Assembly (NCBI GenBank): GCA_902588855.1
Contig: CACIQS010000008.1
Span: 1 to 33,952, forward strand
Length of the DNA: 33,952 nt
DNA from: an uncultured Pelagibacteraceae bacterium
Lineage (GTDB): Bacteria; Pseudomonadota; Alphaproteobacteria; Pelagibacterales; Pelagibacteraceae
Reading direction: 5' to 3'
Shown here: piece after piece, positions 25,898-33,907 of the stretch
Layout of the letters: every line of letters starts with the position of its first letter
Position numbering within the stretch: the stretch's first letter is position 1
Notes under the pieces: model-generated
Seen by the model: only the letters and a program-made list of their open reading frames with translations
Told to the model about the DNA's origin: nothing
Databases searched by the model: none
Translations under genes and position numbers: made by a program

Positions 25898-25920
25898 AGA
25901 TATATTAATACTACAATAAT
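25892..25920 (+). promoter_or_regulatory. predicted sigma-70 promoter of hemE
   Basis: TTCACA (25892-25897) and AATAAT (25915-25920) each match five of six consensus positions and are spaced by 17 bases. The leader would be about nine bases to the ATG at 25936. The -35 is shared with a DnaA box. Confidence 0.6.
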
Positions 25921-25935
25921 TTAAAAGAATTTTAT

Positions 25936-26937
25936 ATGAGACCTTTAAACAAAGTAATTACTAACAAGGATACTTCATTTAAACCTATATGGATAATGAG
26001 ACAAGCAGGTCGATATTTACCTGAATTTAGAGAAATTAGAAAAAATAATCCTGATTTTATTAATCTATGTTTAAATGACAACTTGTCTTCAGAAATAACA
26101 TTACAACCATTAAAAAGGTTCGATATTGATGCTGCAATAATTTTCTCAGATATTTTAATGTTACCTTATGGTCTAGGTCAAAAAGTAAAATTTGAGAAAA
26201 ATTTTGGTCCGAAATTAGATAAATTAAACTTAAATGATTTAACAAAGATTGATGAAATAGATTTTGTTGAAAAAATATATCCTGTTTATAAAGCAATTAA
26301 AAAAGTAAGTACTGATCCAATTTTAAAAAATAAAAATACTATTGGATTTGTAGGCGCACCATGGACATTATTAGTTTATATGATTAATCTTAAATCTCCT
26401 AAAAAAGATTTAAGTAAAAATTTTTTTCAAGATGAATTTTTAATCAATAGGACTTTGCTTGTAATCGAAAATTTTTTAAAAGTTCATATTAAAAACCAAA
26501 TAGAAAATGGAGCAAATGTTATTCAAATTTTTGATAGTTGGGCTGGTTTATTAGAATTAAAAGACCTCCCAAACTATATTTACACTCCTACTTTGAATTT
26601 AGTGGAATATGTTAAATCTTTAAATGTACCAGTAATATGCTTTCCAAGAGAAATTAAAGATTATAAAGAATTTTGTGAAATTGTTAAACCTGACGCAATA
26701 AGTATTGACTATAATGTTGATCCTAAAAAAATACTTAATGAAATAAAAATTCCTATTCAAGGGGGCTTAGATCCCAAAGTTCTTTTAACAAATTATGAAA
26801 ATTTAAAAAAAGAAACTTATAAGTATTTAGAAATTTTTAAAGATCATCCATATATTTTTAATTTAGGACATGGTATTCTTCCTGAAACTAAACCAGAAAT
26901 GGTCGCAAATTTAATTAAACTAGTGAAAAATAATTAA
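25936..26937 (+). CDS. hemE: uroporphyrinogen decarboxylase
   Basis: Converts uroporphyrinogen III to coproporphyrinogen III in haem synthesis. The 333-residue protein has the family's N-terminal signature PIWIMRQAGRYLPEFREIR (substrate-binding Arg residues), IIFSDILMLPYGLG with the catalytic Asp, GFVGAPWTLLVYM and QIFDSWAG, and ends with NLGHGILPETKPEMV containing the conserved His. It is the first gene to the right of the proposed origin and is followed by hemH after three bases, forming a haem cluster with hemJ. Confidence 0.98.
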   Translation: MRPLNKVITNKDTSFKPIWIMRQAGRYLPEFREIRKNNPDFINLCLNDNLSSEITLQPLKRFDIDAAIIFSDILMLPYGLGQKVKFEKNFGPKLDKLNLNDLTKIDEIDFVEKIYPVYKAIKKVSTDPILKNKNTIGFVGAPWTLLVYMINLKSPKKDLSKNFFQDEFLINRTLLVIENFLKVHIKNQIENGANVIQIFDSWAGLLELKDLPNYIYTPTLNLVEYVKSLNVPVICFPREIKDYKEFCEIVKPDAISIDYNVDPKKILNEIKIPIQGGLDPKVLLTNYENLKKETYKYLEIFKDHPYIFNLGHGILPETKPEMVANLIKLVKNN

Positions 26938-26940
26938 ATT

Positions 26941-27933
26941 ATGGATCCAAATCATCCACCAATAAAATATGGAAAAACAGGGGTGCTCATAATTAATTTA
27001 GGTACGCCAGATTCAACTAGTTGGTTTGATATCAGAAAGTATTTAAAGGAATTTCTCTCAGACAAGAGGGTTATAGAGGTAAACCCAATAATTTGGCAAT
27101 TGATACTTAATTTATTTATTTTAACATTTAGACCCTCCAAGACCGCTAAGGCTTATAAAGAAATTTGGATGAGAAACGAAAATATGTCCCCACTTCTTTA
27201 TTATACAAAAAAACAAAGTGAAAAAACTTCTCAGTTATTACAAAAAGAAGATATCGTTTTGGATTTTGCAATGAGATATGGGAATCCAAGTATAAAAAGT
27301 AAAATACATAAATTACATGAGATGGGCTGTGAAAATTTAGTAATCCTTCCCTTGTATCCTCAATATGCAGCAGCGACAACGGCTACGGTCTGTGACGAAG
27401 TTTATAGAACATTAATGAAAATGAGATGGCAACCTTCTTTAAAAATAATTCCACATTATGAATCTAATACCCTTTATATTAATGCATTAGTTAATTCGAT
27501 AAAAATTAAAATTAACGAGATAGATTGGAAACCAGATTTAATTCTAGCTTCATACCACGGCATACCAAAAAAATATTTTGATAAAGGAGATCCCTATCAT
27601 TGCTATTGCCATAAAACAACAAGACTTATATCAGAAAAGTTTACTTCAATTAAAATTAAAACCACTTTTCAGTCACGATTTGGTCCACAAGAATGGCTTC
27701 AACCATATACTGATAAAACTTTAGAAAGTTTACCGAAAGAAGGAATTAAGAATGTTCTTACAATTTGCCCAGGTTTTTCATCTGATTGTGTAGAAACATT
27801 AGAAGAAATATTAATTCAAGGGAAGGAAAGTTTTATAAATGCTGGAGGGTTAAATTTTGACATGGTTCCGTGTCTAAATGACAATGACGACCATATATTT
27901 CTGATAAAGTCTTTAATTGAAAACAACCTTTGA
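26941..27933 (+). CDS. hemH: ferrochelatase
   Basis: Inserts ferrous iron into protoporphyrin IX. The 330-residue protein has TGVLIINLGTPDST, then YPQYAAATTATV, ASYHGIPKKYFDKGDPYHC with the catalytic His of SYHG, FQSRFGPQEWLQPYTD and CPGFSSDCVETLEEI with the metal-path Glu. Several cysteines are present (HCYC and C-x6-C), and I cannot say whether they bind an iron-sulfur cluster as in some bacterial ferrochelatases. It sits three bases after hemE and three bases before hemJ. Confidence 0.97.
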   Translation: MDPNHPPIKYGKTGVLIINLGTPDSTSWFDIRKYLKEFLSDKRVIEVNPIIWQLILNLFILTFRPSKTAKAYKEIWMRNENMSPLLYYTKKQSEKTSQLLQKEDIVLDFAMRYGNPSIKSKIHKLHEMGCENLVILPLYPQYAAATTATVCDEVYRTLMKMRWQPSLKIIPHYESNTLYINALVNSIKIKINEIDWKPDLILASYHGIPKKYFDKGDPYHCYCHKTTRLISEKFTSIKIKTTFQSRFGPQEWLQPYTDKTLESLPKEGIKNVLTICPGFSSDCVETLEEILIQGKESFINAGGLNFDMVPCLNDNDDHIFLIKSLIENNL

Positions 27934-27936
27934 TAA

Positions 27937-28371
27937 ATGAATATATATTTACTATTTAAATCTTTACATTTAATAGCGGTCGTTTCATGGATGGCTGGTC
28001 TTTTATATTTACCAAGAATTTTTGTTTACCACGTTGAGAATAAAGAAAAAAAGGAAGCTACCAACATATTTGAAGTGATGGAGAGAAAATTATTCTTTTA
28101 TATTATGCGTCCTGCAATGATATTTACTTGGGTATTCGGATTAGTTTTGATTTACTTAAATGGAATAGAAATTTTTACACAACTGTGGTTTCAAATAAAG
28201 ATCGTTTTGGTAATTTTACTATCAGCCTATAATGATTTTTTGGGAAAATGTTTAATTAGTTTGAAAAATTCTACAAACACGAAAACTGCAAAATTCTTTA
28301 GAATTATTAATGAAATACCAACCGTAATTTTAATTATTGTTGTATTTTTAGCAATTTTTAAGCCAATCTAG
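27937..28371 (+). CDS. hemJ: protoporphyrinogen IX oxidase HemJ
   Basis: Membrane enzyme for the penultimate haem step, oxidising protoporphyrinogen IX, used by many alphaproteobacteria in place of HemG or HemY. The 144-residue protein begins LFKSLHLIAVVSWMAGLLYLPRIF, with the conserved haem-ligand His and the W-x-AGL-YLPR motif, and has four hydrophobic spans. The EKKEATNIFEVMERKLFFYIM loop is also typical. Placement directly after hemE-hemH gives a consecutive set of late haem genes. Confidence 0.95.
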   Translation: MNIYLLFKSLHLIAVVSWMAGLLYLPRIFVYHVENKEKKEATNIFEVMERKLFFYIMRPAMIFTWVFGLVLIYLNGIEIFTQLWFQIKIVLVILLSAYNDFLGKCLISLKNSTNTKTAKFFRIINEIPTVILIIVVFLAIFKPI

Positions 28372-28373
28372 GG

Positions 28374-28401
28374 TTGAAAAAACATTTGTAGTATATATAT
28401 T
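28374..28401 (+). promoter_or_regulatory. predicted sigma-70 promoter of rho
   Basis: TTGAAA (28374-28379) and TATATT (28396-28401) are spaced by 16 bases. Transcription would begin near 28408, about 29 bases before the rho ATG, leaving a leader that contains the inverted repeat at 28410-28425. Confidence 0.6.
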
Positions 28402-28409
28402 GTAAATAT

Positions 28410-28425
28410 TGATAAGTCCTTATCA
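28410..28425. promoter_or_regulatory. inverted repeat in the rho leader
   Basis: TGATAAG (28410-28416) and CTTATCA (28419-28425) form a perfect seven-base inverted repeat with a two-base centre. It lies at or just after the predicted start of transcription and ends 11 bases before the rho ATG. It could be an operator for a dimeric repressor or a small hairpin with a four-base loop. Confidence 0.5.
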
Positions 28426-28436
28426 TACATTTAACC

Positions 28437-29705
28437 ATGAACATTCAAGAATTAAAACTTAAATCATCTGAACAGCTTATTACACAAGCAGAAGAGCTTG
28501 GTATTGAAAATGCTAGCACATTAAGGAAGCAGGAAATTCTTTTTGCTATTCTGAAAAAAGTTGCAGAAAAGGAAGAGATAACTGGTGTAGGTGTTTTGCA
28601 GCTTTTGCAAGACGGGTTTGGTTTTCTTAGAGCAATGGAGTCTAATTATCTTCCAGGACCAGATGATATTTATGTAAGTCCAAGCCAAATAAGAAAATTT
28701 GGTTTAAGGACAGGGGATACAGTTGAAGGACCAGTTAGAGCCCCCAAAGAGGGCGAGAGATACTTTGCATTACTACAAGTGAGCAAAATTAATTTTGAAG
28801 AGCCAGAAAAAGCAAGACATAAAATTGCATTTGATAACTTAACGCCATTATATCCAGACAAACAATTAGTAATGGAAGTTGAAAAAACTAAGGTAGAAAA
28901 AAAACCAGACCTTACTCCGAGATTAATTGATCTTGTTAGTCCAATCGGTAAAGGTCAAAGATCAATAATTATATCACCACCTAAAGCTGGGAAAACTATG
29001 ATTTTACAAAGTATTGCAAACTCAATAGCTAAAAATTATCCAGAGTGTTATCTTATAGTCTTATTGATTGATGAACGTCCAGAGGAAGTCACAGACATGC
29101 AAAGGACCGTAAAAGGTGAAGTAATTAGCTCTACTTTTGATGAACCTGCTCAAAGACATGTCGCTGTTGCCGAAATGGTCATAGAAAAAGCAAAAAGATT
29201 AACAGAACATAAAAAAGATGTAGTGATCTTACTAGATTCAATAACAAGATTAGGAAGAGCTTATAATGCTGTAATACCAAGCTCAGGAAAAGTTTTAACA
29301 GGGGGTGTAGATGCAAATGCACTTCAGAGACCAAAAAGATTTTTTGGTGCAGCAAGAAATATTGAAGAAGGTGGGTCATTAACCATTATTTCTACTGCCT
29401 TGATTGATACCGGAAGTAGAATGGATGAAGTTATTTTTGAAGAATTTAAAGGAACAGGTAATAGTGAAACTGTTTTAGATAGAAAAATTGCAGATAAAAG
29501 AATTTATCCTGCAATTGATATAACAAAGTCTGGAACAAGAAGAGAAGAACTCTTGTTTGATAAAAATGATTTACAGAAAATGAACGTATTAAGAAGAATA
29601 ATCGCTCCAATGGGGACTATGGACGCAATAGAGTTTATAAATTCAAAATTAAAAGATACTAAAAATAATGCTGAGTTTTTCAATTCAATGAATAAACCAG
29701 CTTAA
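28437..29705 (+). CDS. rho: transcription termination factor Rho
   Basis: Hexameric RNA helicase that ends transcription. The 422-residue protein has the N-terminal helical domain, the cold-shock-like RNA-binding domain ([22 protein letters not shown]), Walker A SPPKAGKT (Lys186, Thr187), [13 protein letters not shown] with the catalytic Glu, [16 protein letters not shown] (Walker B and Q-loop region) and KGTGNSE R-loop. It is of normal length. Factor-dependent termination may be important in this genome, which shows almost no intrinsic terminators. Its TAA stop is immediately followed by the stop of a convergent sulfotransferase gene. Confidence 0.98.
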   Translation: MNIQELKLKSSEQLITQAEELGIENASTLRKQEILFAILKKVAEKEEITGVGVLQLLQDGFGFLRAMESNYLPGPDDIYVSPSQIRKFGLRTGDTVEGPVRAPKEGERYFALLQVSKINFEEPEKARHKIAFDNLTPLYPDKQLVMEVEKTKVEKKPDLTPRLIDLVSPIGKGQRSIIISPPKAGKTMILQSIANSIAKNYPECYLIVLLIDERPEEVTDMQRTVKGEVISSTFDEPAQRHVAVAEMVIEKAKRLTEHKKDVVILLDSITRLGRAYNAVIPSSGKVLTGGVDANALQRPKRFFGAARNIEEGGSLTIISTALIDTGSRMDEVIFEEFKGTGNSETVLDRKIADKRIYPAIDITKSGTRREELLFDKNDLQKMNVLRRIIAPMGTMDAIEFINSKLKDTKNNAEFFNSMNKPA

Positions 29706-30539
29706 TTAAAGATAATTTAATTCTAACATTTCTTTCTCAAATTCTTTCTCTATTTTTCTCGATATTTCTTCATCTAATAAATTGCGCCAATTATTTTTAG
29801 GGCCCAGATTAAAAAATGATATAGGTTGATCCTTTGAAATTGGAGCTTCTATAAACCCATAAGATTGTTCTTTTTTTTTTAAATTATCAAAACTACTTTT
29901 TTTTATTGAATCTAAAATTTTTGTTTTTTCAAATTTTTTATTTATTAAATTCTCTAAATATTTTGTAATTTTTTCAAATTCTAACTCAGGGAAATTAATT
30001 AAATTTTCATATTTTATTAATAGATAATTTTTATCCATTTTTTTCCAAGAATTAAAATGATTTTTCCAAGATGATATAATATGAGGCAAATCTACTTCTT
30101 TTTCAGAATTTTTGGTTCCAATTACTTTTCTGTCATCTAATAAAAATTTTAAGGCATTATCGTAATTTTTAAAATTATAATGATTTTTTAATGATGTAAT
30201 TACATTTCTTGGATCTCTTACTATATAAATTACACCAAGTGTAGTTTGAGTGTCTGTAAATTTATAATTTCCATTTCGCCAGAAAGCGTGGTGTGTTTTT
30301 AAAAAAATTGTTTGATTTGATAGATTTAATTTTGACTGAGCATTTACACAATGTTTTGAAAATTCATTTATGTCATCCATATTCTTTGTGATATCTTTAA
30401 AATGTTTCCTATTGGGGAATTGGCCAATAGACAAATTGTTTATGTCGGACTCGTTGTTATCTGTATAAAATAACGAATTTAAAAATACCCTAATCCACGT
30501 ATTGCCACTTTTTGGATAAGAGGCTAGCCAAATTATCAT
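29706..30539 (-). CDS. PAPS-type sulfotransferase family protein (copy 2)
   Basis: A 277-residue sulfotransferase, clear paralogue of the protein at 19504-20355. WLASYPKSGNTWIRVFL holds the PAPS phosphosulfate loop (YPKSGNTW, residues 8-15), KTHH is at 81-84 and VRDPRNVITS at 107-116, the same residue numbers as in copy 1; both end with FFNLGPKNN followed by a charged helix and an ELxYI/L terminus. It interrupts rho and mnmE, which are usually adjacent or close in alphaproteobacteria, and abuts the rho stop codon. Acceptor substrate unknown. No signal peptide is apparent. Confidence 0.88.
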   Translation of the reverse strand: MIIWLASYPKSGNTWIRVFLNSLFYTDNNESDINNLSIGQFPNRKHFKDITKNMDDINEFSKHCVNAQSKLNLSNQTIFLKTHHAFWRNGNYKFTDTQTTLGVIYIVRDPRNVITSLKNHYNFKNYDNALKFLLDDRKVIGTKNSEKEVDLPHIISSWKNHFNSWKKMDKNYLLIKYENLINFPELEFEKITKYLENLINKKFEKTKILDSIKKSSFDNLKKKEQSYGFIEAPISKDQPISFFNLGPKNNWRNLLDEEISRKIEKEFEKEMLELNYL

Positions 30540-30572
30540 TAAAAAATTATATAATTAAGAATAATACAAAGC

Positions 30573-30578
30573 TATAAT
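30573..30578 (+). promoter_or_regulatory. consensus -10 element before mnmE
   Basis: A perfect TATAAT ends eight bases before the mnmE ATG at 30587; no good -35 is visible at the right spacing. If used, the mRNA would begin within about two bases of the start codon. Another TATAAT, on the minus strand at 30546-30551, lies six bases before the divergent sulfotransferase ATG. In this AT-rich gap either could be chance. Confidence 0.4.
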
Positions 30579-30586
30579 TACTATTT

Positions 30587-31918
30587 ATGACTATTTATGC
30601 TTTATCATCAGGACCTGGTATTTCAGGTGTAGCAGTTATAAGAATTTCAGGCAGTAAAACTTCCGAAATTTTAGTTAATCTTACCGGAAAGGAGATCCCA
30701 AAGCCAAGAGTGGCAACGTTGAGAAAGATAAATAAAATCAACACTTCTGAGCTCATTGATGAAGCTATAATATTGTGGTTTCCTGGTCCTCAGAGCTATA
30801 CAGGCGAAGATATGGCCGAGATACAAGTTCATGGCAGCAAAGCTGTTGTGGATGCCCTCCACTCTTCTATTTCGAGTGTAGAAGATTGTAGATTAGCGGA
30901 GCCAGGTGAATTTACTAAGCTTGCATTCCAAAATGGAAAAATAAATTTATTAGAAGCTGAAAGTATCGCTGATTTAATTTCATCAGAAACAGAAATTCAA
31001 AGACAACAAGCAATTAAAATTATGAATGGAAAATCTGCTGATCAATTCAATTTTTTAAGAGAAAAACTTTTAAAAATTTTGTCTCATGTTGAAGCTAAAA
31101 TTGATTTTCCGGATGAAGGTTTGCCAAACAATATTTTGAATGAAATCAAAAATGATTCAAATGAAGTTATCCAAAAAATTGAAAAGATCTTAAATGATCA
31201 AAAAGTTGGAGAAAGAATTAGAGAAGGTTTTAAGATCGCAATTCTTGGACCTACTAATGCAGGGAAATCTAGTTTAATAAATCATTTATCAAATAGAGAT
31301 GTTGCAATTGTTTCTGAAATAGCTGGTACTACGAGAGATGTTATAGAAACTCATCTTAGTATAGATGGCTATCCCGTAATAATATCTGATACCGCAGGAA
31401 TAAGAGAATCTAAAAATGAGATAGAAAAAAAAGGTATTAAATTATCTTTAAATAGAGCTGAAGAAGCAGATTTAAAGCTTGTCGTGGTAGATGCAAAAAG
31501 CCTTGATTTTACTGATGTTTTGAAGGGTTTATTAGATGAAAATGCAATTTTAGTTATAAATAAGTCTGATCTTTTAGAAAAAGAAATTGATTCAGAAATT
31601 AAAAATATAAATCATGTTTTAATCTCAATTAAAGATAATAAAAATATTGATGAACTAATTTCAAAAATAAAAAATAATTTAAAAAGTAAATTTATAAATA
31701 GTGATGATATTTTAATTACCAGAGAAAGACACAGACAACATTTGGAACAGTGTCTAGACCATTTGAATAACTTTAATCAAAAAAAAGAAATAGAAGATTT
31801 TGATAAGGCAGCAGAAGATTTAAGATTAGCTACTAGAAATTTGGGTATGATCGTTGGAAAAGTCGATGTAGAGGAGATATTAGGTAGTATTTTCAATGAT
31901 TTTTGCATCGGTAAGTAA
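30587..31918 (+). CDS. mnmE: tRNA modification GTPase MnmE
   Basis: With MnmG forms the cmnm5U34 wobble-uridine modification enzyme. The 443-residue protein has the N-terminal formyl-THF-binding domain (TIYALSSGPGISGVAVIRIS; SYTGEDMAEIQVHG; EPGEFTKLAFQNGKINLLEAE), helical domain, and G domain with G1 GPTNAGKS (residues 221-228), G3 DTAGIRES and G4 NKSD, and it ends in the catalytic CIGK (C-x-G-K) motif. It is divergent from the sulfotransferase across 47 bp. mnmG follows after 117 bp. Confidence 0.98.
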   Translation: MTIYALSSGPGISGVAVIRISGSKTSEILVNLTGKEIPKPRVATLRKINKINTSELIDEAIILWFPGPQSYTGEDMAEIQVHGSKAVVDALHSSISSVEDCRLAEPGEFTKLAFQNGKINLLEAESIADLISSETEIQRQQAIKIMNGKSADQFNFLREKLLKILSHVEAKIDFPDEGLPNNILNEIKNDSNEVIQKIEKILNDQKVGERIREGFKIAILGPTNAGKSSLINHLSNRDVAIVSEIAGTTRDVIETHLSIDGYPVIISDTAGIRESKNEIEKKGIKLSLNRAEEADLKLVVVDAKSLDFTDVLKGLLDENAILVINKSDLLEKEIDSEIKNINHVLISIKDNKNIDELISKIKNNLKSKFINSDDILITRERHRQHLEQCLDHLNNFNQKKEIEDFDKAAEDLRLATRNLGMIVGKVDVEEILGSIFNDFCIGK

Positions 31919-32035
31919 TCCCCGATTTTCCTTGTTTTTTAGACATTTTTTATCCAAAACTATTGATAATTAACGCTTATTTACAAAAAATTAAGCCTAT
32001 CTTGTAAATTATGTATTCACATATAAATTCAACCC
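31919..32035. other. intergenic region between mnmE and mnmG with inverted repeat
   Basis: This 117-bp gap is large for the window. It holds a perfect inverted repeat ATTTACAA (31979-31986) / TTGTAAAT (32002-32009) with arm centres about 23 bp apart, and three sites one mismatch from a DnaA box: TTATCCAAA (31950-31958), TTATTTACA (31977-31985) and GTATTCACA (32013-32021). A weak promoter candidate is TTTACA (31980-31985) with TGTAAA (32003-32008). It could be an mnmG control region; an origin role is possible but less likely than for the hemE gap. Confidence 0.4.
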
Positions 32036-33907
32036 ATGAAAAATGATTTGTCATTTGATGTAGTTGTAATTGGTGGAGGTCATGCAGGATGTGAGGCAGC
32101 TGCTGCTTCTGCTCGACTAGGAGTTAACACTGCCCTATTCACTCATAAAATAGAAACTATTGGCGAGATGTCATGTAACCCTGCAATTGGTGGTTTGGGT
32201 AAAGGTCATTTAGTTCGAGAAATAGATGCACTTGACGGTGTTATGGGAGATGTCGCAGATAAATCAGGTATACAATTTAGATTATTAAATAGAAGTAGAG
32301 GTCCAGCTGTACGTGGACCTAGAACTCAATCAGATAGAGCACTTTACCGTAAATTTATGCAAGAAAAACTTATAAACTACTGTAATTTAATTATTTTTTC
32401 AGATCCTGTAATAAAGTTTATTTTTAATAATAATGCCATAAGTGGTTTTGAAACAAAAGGAGGTAAAAAGGTATCATGTAACAAGTTAATACTAACAACA
32501 GGAACTTTTTTAAATGGTTTGATACATATTGGTGATGAAAGAACACCAGCAGGTAGGTATGATGAAAAACCATCAACAGGTTTAAGTGAACAATTAGCAA
32601 AACATGATTTTAAAATTGGAAGATTAAAAACCGGAACCCCCCCAAGATTAGATGCAAGAACGATAAATTTTGAAAACCTTGAAGAACAATTTGCAGATGA
32701 TGATCCTTATTTTTTTTCTTTCCTAACTAAAAAAAATTTAAACAAACAAGTGTCATGTCGAATGACTTATACCAATGAGAAGGTTCATAAAATCATAGAA
32801 AAAAATTTATCTAAAAGTGCAATGTACTCAGGTAATATAAAAGGAGTAGGTCCAAGATATTGTCCATCTATAGAAGATAAGATAGTAAAATTTGCAGATA
32901 AAGTTCGTCATCAGATTTTTTTAGAGCCAGAAGGGCTTAATGATCACACAATTTACCCAAATGGGATCTCTACCTCGCTCCCAGCTGAAGTACAAGAAGA
33001 AATATGTAATAATATCAATGGTTTAAATAATGTTACTATTATAAGACCTGGATATGCTATAGAATATGACTATATAGATCCACGTGAACTATTTTTGACT
33101 CTTGAAACTAAGAAGATCAGCAATCTTTATCTTGCTGGGCAGATTAACGGAACAACAGGGTATGAAGAGGCAGCTGCTCAAGGCCTTATAGCCGGTATAA
33201 ATGCAGCTTTATCTGTTAAAAATTCTGAGCCTTTTATCCTTGATAGATCCGATGCCTACATTGGAGTAATGATTGATGATTTAGTTACTAAGGGAGTTGC
33301 GGAACCATACCGTATGTTTACATCAAGAGCAGAATATCGATTAAGTTTGAGAGCAGACAATGCTGATCAAAGATTAACAGCAAAGGGAATAGAAATAGGG
33401 TTAATTGGAGAGGAAAGAAAAGCTTTATATTTGGATAAATTTGACAAAATTGGAAAAATTAATTTAATAATGAATAAATATAGTATTTCACCATCTAAAG
33501 CAGAAAAATTTGGGATAAAAATAGCGAAAGATGGAATATTGAGGTCTTCAAATGAGGTGCTAACTCAAAAAGACGTAAATATGAGTAAAATTAGGGAAAT
33601 ATGGCCTGAAATACCCTATTTTAGTAAAGAAATTGATGAACAAGTAGAAATTAATGCTCATTACAGGGGATATTTAAAGAAGCAAAAAGCAGATATTTTA
33701 GCATTTAAGAGGGATGAGAACTTAATTATTCCTGATAAAATTAATTATGATAGGCTTTCAGGTTTGTCTAATGAGGTTAAAGCTAAATTTAAAGAAATTA
33801 AGCCTAAAACTATGGGTCAAGCATTAAGAATTGATGGAATAACCCCAGCAGCTGTATATATTTTGTTGTCACACGTAAAAAGAAAGTCTATTAAGCATAT
33901 AGCTTAA
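32036..33907 (+). CDS. mnmG: tRNA uridine-5-carboxymethylaminomethyl modification enzyme MnmG (GidA)
   Basis: FAD-binding partner of MnmE in modifying wobble uridine. The 623-residue protein begins with [21 protein letters not shown] (dinucleotide fold), followed by [32 protein letters not shown], the active-site cysteine region ([12 protein letters not shown]), [19 protein letters not shown] and [16 protein letters not shown]. The C-terminal helical domain that contacts MnmE is present. Length is normal. rsmG starts at the last base of its stop codon, the usual mnmG-rsmG coupling. Confidence 0.98.
   Translation: MKNDLSFDVVVIGGGHAGCEAAAASARLGVNTALFTHKIETIGEMSCNPAIGGLGKGHLVREIDALDGVMGDVADKSGIQFRLLNRSRGPAVRGPRTQSDRALYRKFMQEKLINYCNLIIFSDPVIKFIFNNNAISGFETKGGKKVSCNKLILTTGTFLNGLIHIGDERTPAGRYDEKPSTGLSEQLAKHDFKIGRLKTGTPPRLDARTINFENLEEQFADDDPYFFSFLTKKNLNKQVSCRMTYTNEKVHKIIEKNLSKSAMYSGNIKGVGPRYCPSIEDKIVKFADKVRHQIFLEPEGLNDHTIYPNGISTSLPAEVQEEICNNINGLNNVTIIRPGYAIEYDYIDPRELFLTLETKKISNLYLAGQINGTTGYEEAAAQGLIAGINAALSVKNSEPFILDRSDAYIGVMIDDLVTKGVAEPYRMFTSRAEYRLSLRADNADQRLTAKGIEIGLIGEERKALYLDKFDKIGKINLIMNKYSISPSKAEKFGIKIAKDGILRSSNEVLTQKDVNMSKIREIWPEIPYFSKEIDEQVEINAHYRGYLKKQKADILAFKRDENLIIPDKINYDRLSGLSNEVKAKFKEIKPKTMGQALRIDGITPAAVYILLSHVKRKSIKHIA

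Larger units (their letters stand above)
25669..25935. other. candidate replication origin (oriC) or part of it
   Basis: This is the largest non-coding gap in the window, 267 bp of extremely AT-rich sequence between divergent ppsR and hemE. In Caulobacter and Rickettsia the origin lies next to hemE. It contains a DnaA-box match TTATTCACA (25889-25897, fits TTWTNCACA) and a one-mismatch CTATCCACA (25783-25791), plus an ACATGT-centred palindrome AACATGTT (25841-25848). Operons diverge from it on both sides, and rho-mnmE-mnmG-rsmG follow on the right, another origin-region hallmark. Assignment is inference; only two boxes are convincing. Confidence 0.6.
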
